DNA from: Trichobilharzia szidati
Lineage: Eukaryota > Platyhelminthes > Trematoda > Strigeidida > Schistosomatidae
NCBI GenBank assembly: GCA_944472155.2
Contig: OX235271.1
Coordinates: 120,471,329-120,535,328 of the forward strand
Length of the DNA stretch: 64,000 nt
Direction: 5' to 3'
A program made the translations under genes and the position numbers. This document shows positions 59,154 to 64,000 of the stretch, piece after piece. The stretch's first letter is position 1. Each line of letters opens with the position of its first letter. The notes below the pieces were generated by a model. The model was not told the origin of the DNA. It saw nothing but the letters and a program-made list of their open reading frames with translations, and did not search any database.

Positions 59154-60599
59154 GGTACTACCCATTATTGAGAGTTCCTATATGTACTATCACCACCATG
59201 TGCAAGAAAGGCGCTGACACCTAAGTTACCGTGAAAGGTCCCAGTAAATGCCGTAATTCCATTAAGTGTATATCTGAATCTGAGATCGACTATGAATATC
59301 CTTTTCTGTAAGTTCTGTCGGAAAGCAGATCTAATAGTTCTCTTCGAAGATCAATGTACAGGAAGCCAACATGGGGCGATCATAGTTTGATTCCATTGAG
59401 AAGAAAGAGAAACTAGATTCACTTCTCATCCTTAAGATTTAGAATGACCTGCGCTAGCAACTGAATCGACGACGAACTAAAGAAATTCAGACAAGTTCCC
59501 ATTCAAAACTGATGCATTCCAAGTTTTATCGACAAAAATATGAAAGTAAAGCAGCGTCAGGAAGGAATCCACACAGCACAGAAGAAACTTTTGAACTTAG
59601 AGGTGATACTGAGGACAGAATTCTGAAAATTCACCTATCCAGATAACTTTAAAAAAATCATTCTTTTCTGCAGTCAGCAAGTGATCCGTGGATGTGTGAA
59701 CAACAAACTGATGATTTCAGCCACTTCAGTGTATGTTTGCAAATTCACTTGCTCCTTTAAAGCTAGTCATTTTGGCCGCGCAAAACGCACATTTTCCTAA
59801 CCTATCTCAGATTATTATCCTGCGTGATTTTTCCAGATGACAATGCAAGTCAGAGACTAGCTCAATTCTCAAGAACCTAGTGAACTCAGAACACACAGTT
59901 CCACCAGAAATATCTTTTAGAACTATTTACAAAGTGTGACTGAATAGTAAAATAGGTGTTACCTTTGGTCATTTGTGTATGGTAGAGGCGCTGGAGGTTT
60001 GTCAACAGAACCCTACACTCTGAATGCGACAAAGTTTTGTCAAGTCTCTTGTTTTACTATTGTCCTAGGCTTCTTTCTATTTGTTTGTAATTCACTATAA
60101 TCAGACTCACATATCTCTTATGTACATCTTACTTTTTTGTCACCTTTGCACTTTCAAGCGCACAGTAAAGCACCTTGTGGCTTATATAGCAGCAACCTCC
60201 ACCTTAACACATCTCAAACTCTTAATTCCATTGCATTGATAATCATTGAGTAGTTTCTTTTTATCTTTAGATACCACTTCTGAATAATTGCATCAATCAT
60301 TTCAAATACACCTATTTATCAATATCAGACTACTATTCGTATTTAGTGAATATAGATCCTCCTATACAGTGTATAAACATGAAGAAAATGAAAATTTTCT
60401 TCCCTGAGTTACCTTTTATATGTTCTCATTTATCGGTGAAGTGTATACTCTAAGTAACAGTGGTGAATACTGACTATTTATGGAGAAGTAGCAGTCATTT
60501 AGATTCAATCCAAATACTGTCTTAAGAACGAAAAGAGTATGCAGACCAAGAAAACTACCAGCAAATTCCTCCACGAGTTTTGGTCTATCTCTAGCTTCT

Positions 60600-61430
60600 T
60601 TGAAACGTGCCTCCTCGATTTCGAATGATCTTTCAGATATATAATGAAGTGAGTCTACATTTACATATAATACTTTTCTCGAATTTCTGTGCAGCAGGCT
60701 GCGTCTCCATTTCCTTGAGTGAAGTTGAGATGAAGTCTATCTGATTCCGCATGTGTCCATCAGATGAAACGCATGCCGCCTTGAGTATGTTCCTGTGCTC
60801 GTATCCACTACTTCCATTCAACAAATCAATGAAAGCGTGGAAGTCGGAAAAGGGTTCCATCTTCTCAATTATTTTGCCTAGAGCTTCCCGACCAATTATT
60901 AATTCTCACTTATTTTCTGCTCCCAGTGTGGCATTCACATCACCCGTCACAATTTCGATATCGTCATTCGATTCAGGTTTTGTCCATTATCTTCCGTTTT
61001 TGTCTGTGGAAGTCCTTCTCCTCCAGTGGATCTGTACATTTTAAGAGAGTACTACTGGATAACTCTAACTCTCATACCTGTTGAGTTGAAGGGAGAGGTC
61101 GGTTCCGAATCTATGAGTATCTTGGTTGCCATTGGTGACATCTCGATAACCACTCGATGAGTGTGCTCGTGGTCGGTGTTTAGTTGACCGGAATGGATTA
61201 TTGACTGTGCAGTTAACAATTTGCAGAGTCCATATTCATTCTATCTGCTCCCACAGATTTCGACCATTTCTAAGCCAAACCTTTTCATTTCTTTAGCCAT
61301 CTGAGCAGCCTTTCTAGCTTCGCATATCGTTCAGACCCTTCATGACCCCATGGTTACGGATTCCTCTGTGGAGAGAAGTCTTATCGGTTGAACGGCTTCT
61401 CTAAATGTTTTACCCTAATGGGTCATCCGT
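60600..61430 (-). pseudogene. RTE endonuclease relic
   Basis: The minus strand reads AACVSSDGHMRNQIDFISTS (the TW-SPDG-TKNQIDFI motif), FSDFHAFIDLLNGSSGYEHR and GDVNATLGAEN (the GDMNAKLG motif) near 60920-60950. Further upstream are the decayed equivalents of the 47.5-47.9 kb endonuclease start, with CGRCQLP-like and WNIRT-like regions around 61200-61350. RT sequence is absent. Confidence 0.65.
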
Positions 61431-62079
61431 TCCGTGGTTTAGAGGTGGTCCATGTTGAGGATGAAAATCAGTTTATTTTTTGAGCCTCTGATTTTCAGGA
61501 GCTGTGGAGTAGCCATTTACAGGATGTTGTTGTTAACCTGTTTCCGAGTGATCCCTGTTTTCTGGGCCTAGGTTGTGGTGTTGAATTTGGTGTTGTTCGA
61601 AAATCGCATCGTTCTACTATGAGAATCTGTAGCGTTGTCAAACCAAGGAATTTCAGATCAGCAAACGAGTACTTTGTCTATTCAGACACTGTAACATCTG
61701 ATACGTGGTCAAAATCTGCAGGATGCTGGATGGGTTAGCAATTGTTTCATGATGCGACTATAAGTTATTCAAAGGTACGTATGTTCGTATTTTGATGCTT
61801 TTCGAAAATACGTTAACTGTCAATTTTTGATTAGTGTTTGACAGCGAAAATACATGGGCAAGATGGCCAATTAATCAGAAGACATGCTTTTTCCAAAGAC
61901 GGTATGTGATTAGTGAAATAAATAAGAAAAATGTATACACAGTACTCATTTTTACAATACGCTGCGAAATGGATTTTGTTTAGTATGATAACTTGAATTT
62001 CGAAGTCGTGTGGTTATAACTGATATGATTATGAACAATAAATTTTGTTCAAAACGTCATCCAGTAAATGATACTGTTT

Positions 62080-63110
62080 CACGGTGTGATAAATCTAATA
62101 AACAAACTAATATGTAATCTAGATAAAGCAATAAGAAGACATAATTTGTCTGCATCGTTTAATGTATTTGCGCAACACATTTCGAACGATCTGATCACAA
62201 ACGGACTTGTCATAGGAATATATATGAAATTAATAAAGAGTTATGTGGTGAGAAAATAGACTTAGTTAAAAGGACATATTGAAGGTGAAAATAACAATGA
62301 AGACCACTAAACCAAATAGCAGAGGTAACAGCACATCTGCTGTGGTATCACAACAAAATTTACCAAGGAAGGTTAAATGTGATGACGAATTATTTTTGAA
62401 CGCATATAGGTGGTTTATACTTTCTAATTGCTAGGGCTTCCACAAACTTTAGGATATGCCTCAAGCACGTTTTACAGATAGGTTTAAAAGACCTGTAAAC
62501 ATCAATTTTATGTCCTGTCTATATAATATATTTCGCAGAAGAGGTGCCAGGTCTCCTGTTCTCAACATCAATGGGTTCTGAAGATTCTATTTGTTTCTGG
62601 AGCCATTTGGGAATATGCTCTGAAGCCCTTACTTGCGCAGATCGATGAGTCCTCCCTATGTGTGTGTCCACACTTACATTCAAATTGGTAAATACAGTGG
62701 GATGTGACATCATTCTTCGTATGTTCGAAGGGCTTAGACAGATATATTGCCTTCACATTTTCAATTATTATGATACTAGCTGCATAAAAAGTCTTTTTAA
62801 CAGCAGCGTTCAGTCTTTGTCTAGTTATCAAGCTGCTTTGATGCCCCATATAGGGTAACTTGATGTACACGTCTTTCTTAGGGGCGAGTTGAAGAGTTGG
62901 TCTTGGTGTTCTGACTACTTTATATCTCCTGGTGAACTTGTCTGGATAACTGTTATCAACCAGAGTTTGCGTCAACTTTCCTTCTTCTTCATCAAGTGTG
63001 TCTTCAGTGCATATTCATAGGATTTTACTGAAGAGGCACCTTACTAAGGCTCTTATATACCGAACAGGGCAGAAACTGTGGTAATTAAGATTCTGTCCTG
63101 TCCTGTACTA
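62080..63110 (-). pseudogene. Penelope-like element, H family (PLE I)
   Basis: The minus strand starts TGQNLNYHSFCPVRYIRAL at 63110, passes one TGA (in KIL-stop-ICTED), then TQTLVDNSYPDKFTRRYKVV, YIKLPYMGHQSSLITRQRLN and TSHCIYQFECKCGHT. A one-base shift leads to THIGRTHRSAQVRASEHIPK, the GIY-YIG domain with its catalytic Arg in place. The RT catalytic part is missing (5' truncation). The 3' terminus (62080-62390) shares ttaccaaggaaggttaaatg and the gtatttgcgc box with PLE H. Confidence 0.75.
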
Positions 63111-63114
63111 CCAC

Positions 63115-64000
63115 AGTGCCCAATGTTTACACATTTATTGATAACAATTAACGTTTGATGTTGTTCTTAGTAGAAACAATAAAAAAATTACTGGACGAAA
63201 AAATCACTGCTCAGATGAACCTTATTGTTCAATAATCTGAGCACTTCAACAAACTAACATCACTCATTATAGCATACTCAGACAATTGCCACTTGATCCT
63301 GTTATACTGTTTAAACATATACAGACATACCTGTTTGATCAGTATTTAATTACGATTCAAACAAATACATACACAAGCCTCAAGATAAACTACTGTTATG
63401 ATGCTAATTTAGGGAATTTACCTTCCAAATGCATATGTCATCACTTTGTAAATTAAGAGTACTAAATCTTCCCCTCAGGGATTTCGAAAATAGTGCTACC
63501 ATTGTAAGGTGTAGTGTAAATTAGACGGCATAGCTTCTGAAGACAGTGATGACCTACCAACTTATTTCCTGAAAGAGTCTGGGGTGAAAGACTCAGTTTG
63601 TGAACATGCTTTATTAGGTCGAAGACGAAATTATTCATTGAGACACTTAAGACAGTTCACTGCCTTTTCACAAAAATCGCACATGCTTACCATCAAGTAA
63701 ACCCCATCGAAGCGGTATCTTTGAAGTTTTCTAGGATTTGGTCATGTTTTTGGGAAGTTGCGGAAGTAAGCCAAATCCGGTTAGTCTTCGAAATCACGCG
63801 AATTATTTGACACCAGAGCTTGAGAATGAAATATCGTAAATCATTCTGAGGCATTGGTGTATACGATATTTAGATTATTACGGTATATAACAGATAAAAA
63901 GGTTCTGGAAAGCATTTCAATGAAAGATATTCAATTTTTTACATGGTGGCTATGAATTTCTATTATTTATTCTCTGTTTGGAGATTGAAAGCAAAACAAA
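63115..64000. other. no recognisable feature
   Basis: AT-rich sequence with no coding frame or repeat I could support; a GC-richer stretch near 63700-63830 may be an old repeat. Confidence 0.35.

Larger units (their letters stand above)
58646..60430 (+). pseudogene. Penelope-like element interrupted by a U6-SINE chimera (PLE F)
   Basis: The plus strand reads HVHFTLNDTLQTEGCWAVGS, PLGHLPTNTSKVSLEN (motif B) up to 58797, then the insertion. After it, reading across breaks: SNSSLRRSMYRKPTWGD, LRRKRN (59360-59410) and, further on, a HFGRAKRTFS-like GIY-YIG region (59765-59800) with CMVEALEVCQQNP near 59975-60015, the PLE C-terminus. The 3' terminus at 60250-60430 matches the PLE B terminus (cacttctgaataattgcatc). 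It is close to PLE B in sequence. Confidence 0.7.

Noticed and set aside
1..64000. CRISPR arrays, operons, Shine-Dalgarno sites or other prokaryotic features
   Set aside because: None were seen. Repeats are dispersed eukaryotic retroelements and microsatellites.

Overview
The window looks like repeat-rich, non-genic nuclear DNA of a flatworm, most likely a schistosome blood fluke. The base composition is AT-rich, there is no dense gene layout, and every recognisable coding stretch but one belongs to a retrotransposon. Three element types found together point to Schistosomatidae: tRNA-derived SINEs carrying hammerhead-ribozyme modules (S-mal/Sm-alpha type), an RTE-clade LINE with an APE endonuclease and RT (SR2-like), and many Penelope-like elements (PLEs) with a GIY-YIG endonuclease. 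Family names are assigned from motifs I read in the translations; no database search was possible.

Layout. 1-11.8 kb is mostly featureless AT-rich sequence with a few relics: a hammerhead SINE at 1.3 kb, an Sm-alpha-like hammerhead at 1.6 kb, a PLE relic at 3.2-3.8 kb, an RTE 5' fragment and a tRNA-headed SINE at 4.4-5.1 kb, and a PLE GIY-YIG relic at 6.8-7.1 kb. 11.8-30 kb holds three PLEs (A, B, C) flanked by inverted copies of their own 3' termini, plus several 5'-truncated RTE copies; one of these (25.55-26.09 kb) has a clear target-site duplication. 33.8-45 kb is a dense retroelement cluster: hammerhead SINEs, PLEs D, L, K and H, and Sm-alpha. 45.4-48.06 kb is the best-preserved LINE, with an intact-looking endonuclease frame and an RT frame joined to it by an internal deletion. 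50.3-53.3 kb is a second, heavily decayed LINE. 53.7-54.6 kb holds the only host-gene-like coding signal, on the minus strand. 55.3-63.1 kb contains PLEs E, G, F and I and an RTE endonuclease relic. PLE E is interrupted by a SINE, and PLE F by a U6 snRNA-SINE chimera.

How the parts relate. The RTE appears to supply the retrotransposition machinery. The tRNA-headed SINE shares its 3' tail and its central segment with the RTE, and the U6-SINE chimera carries one 12-bp target-site duplication around the whole composite, as expected from template switching during target-primed reverse transcription. The PLEs end in terminal repeats with decayed hammerhead-like cores. No element looks autonomous. 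The RTE endonuclease is the only long uninterrupted catalytic frame; every PLE frame is broken.
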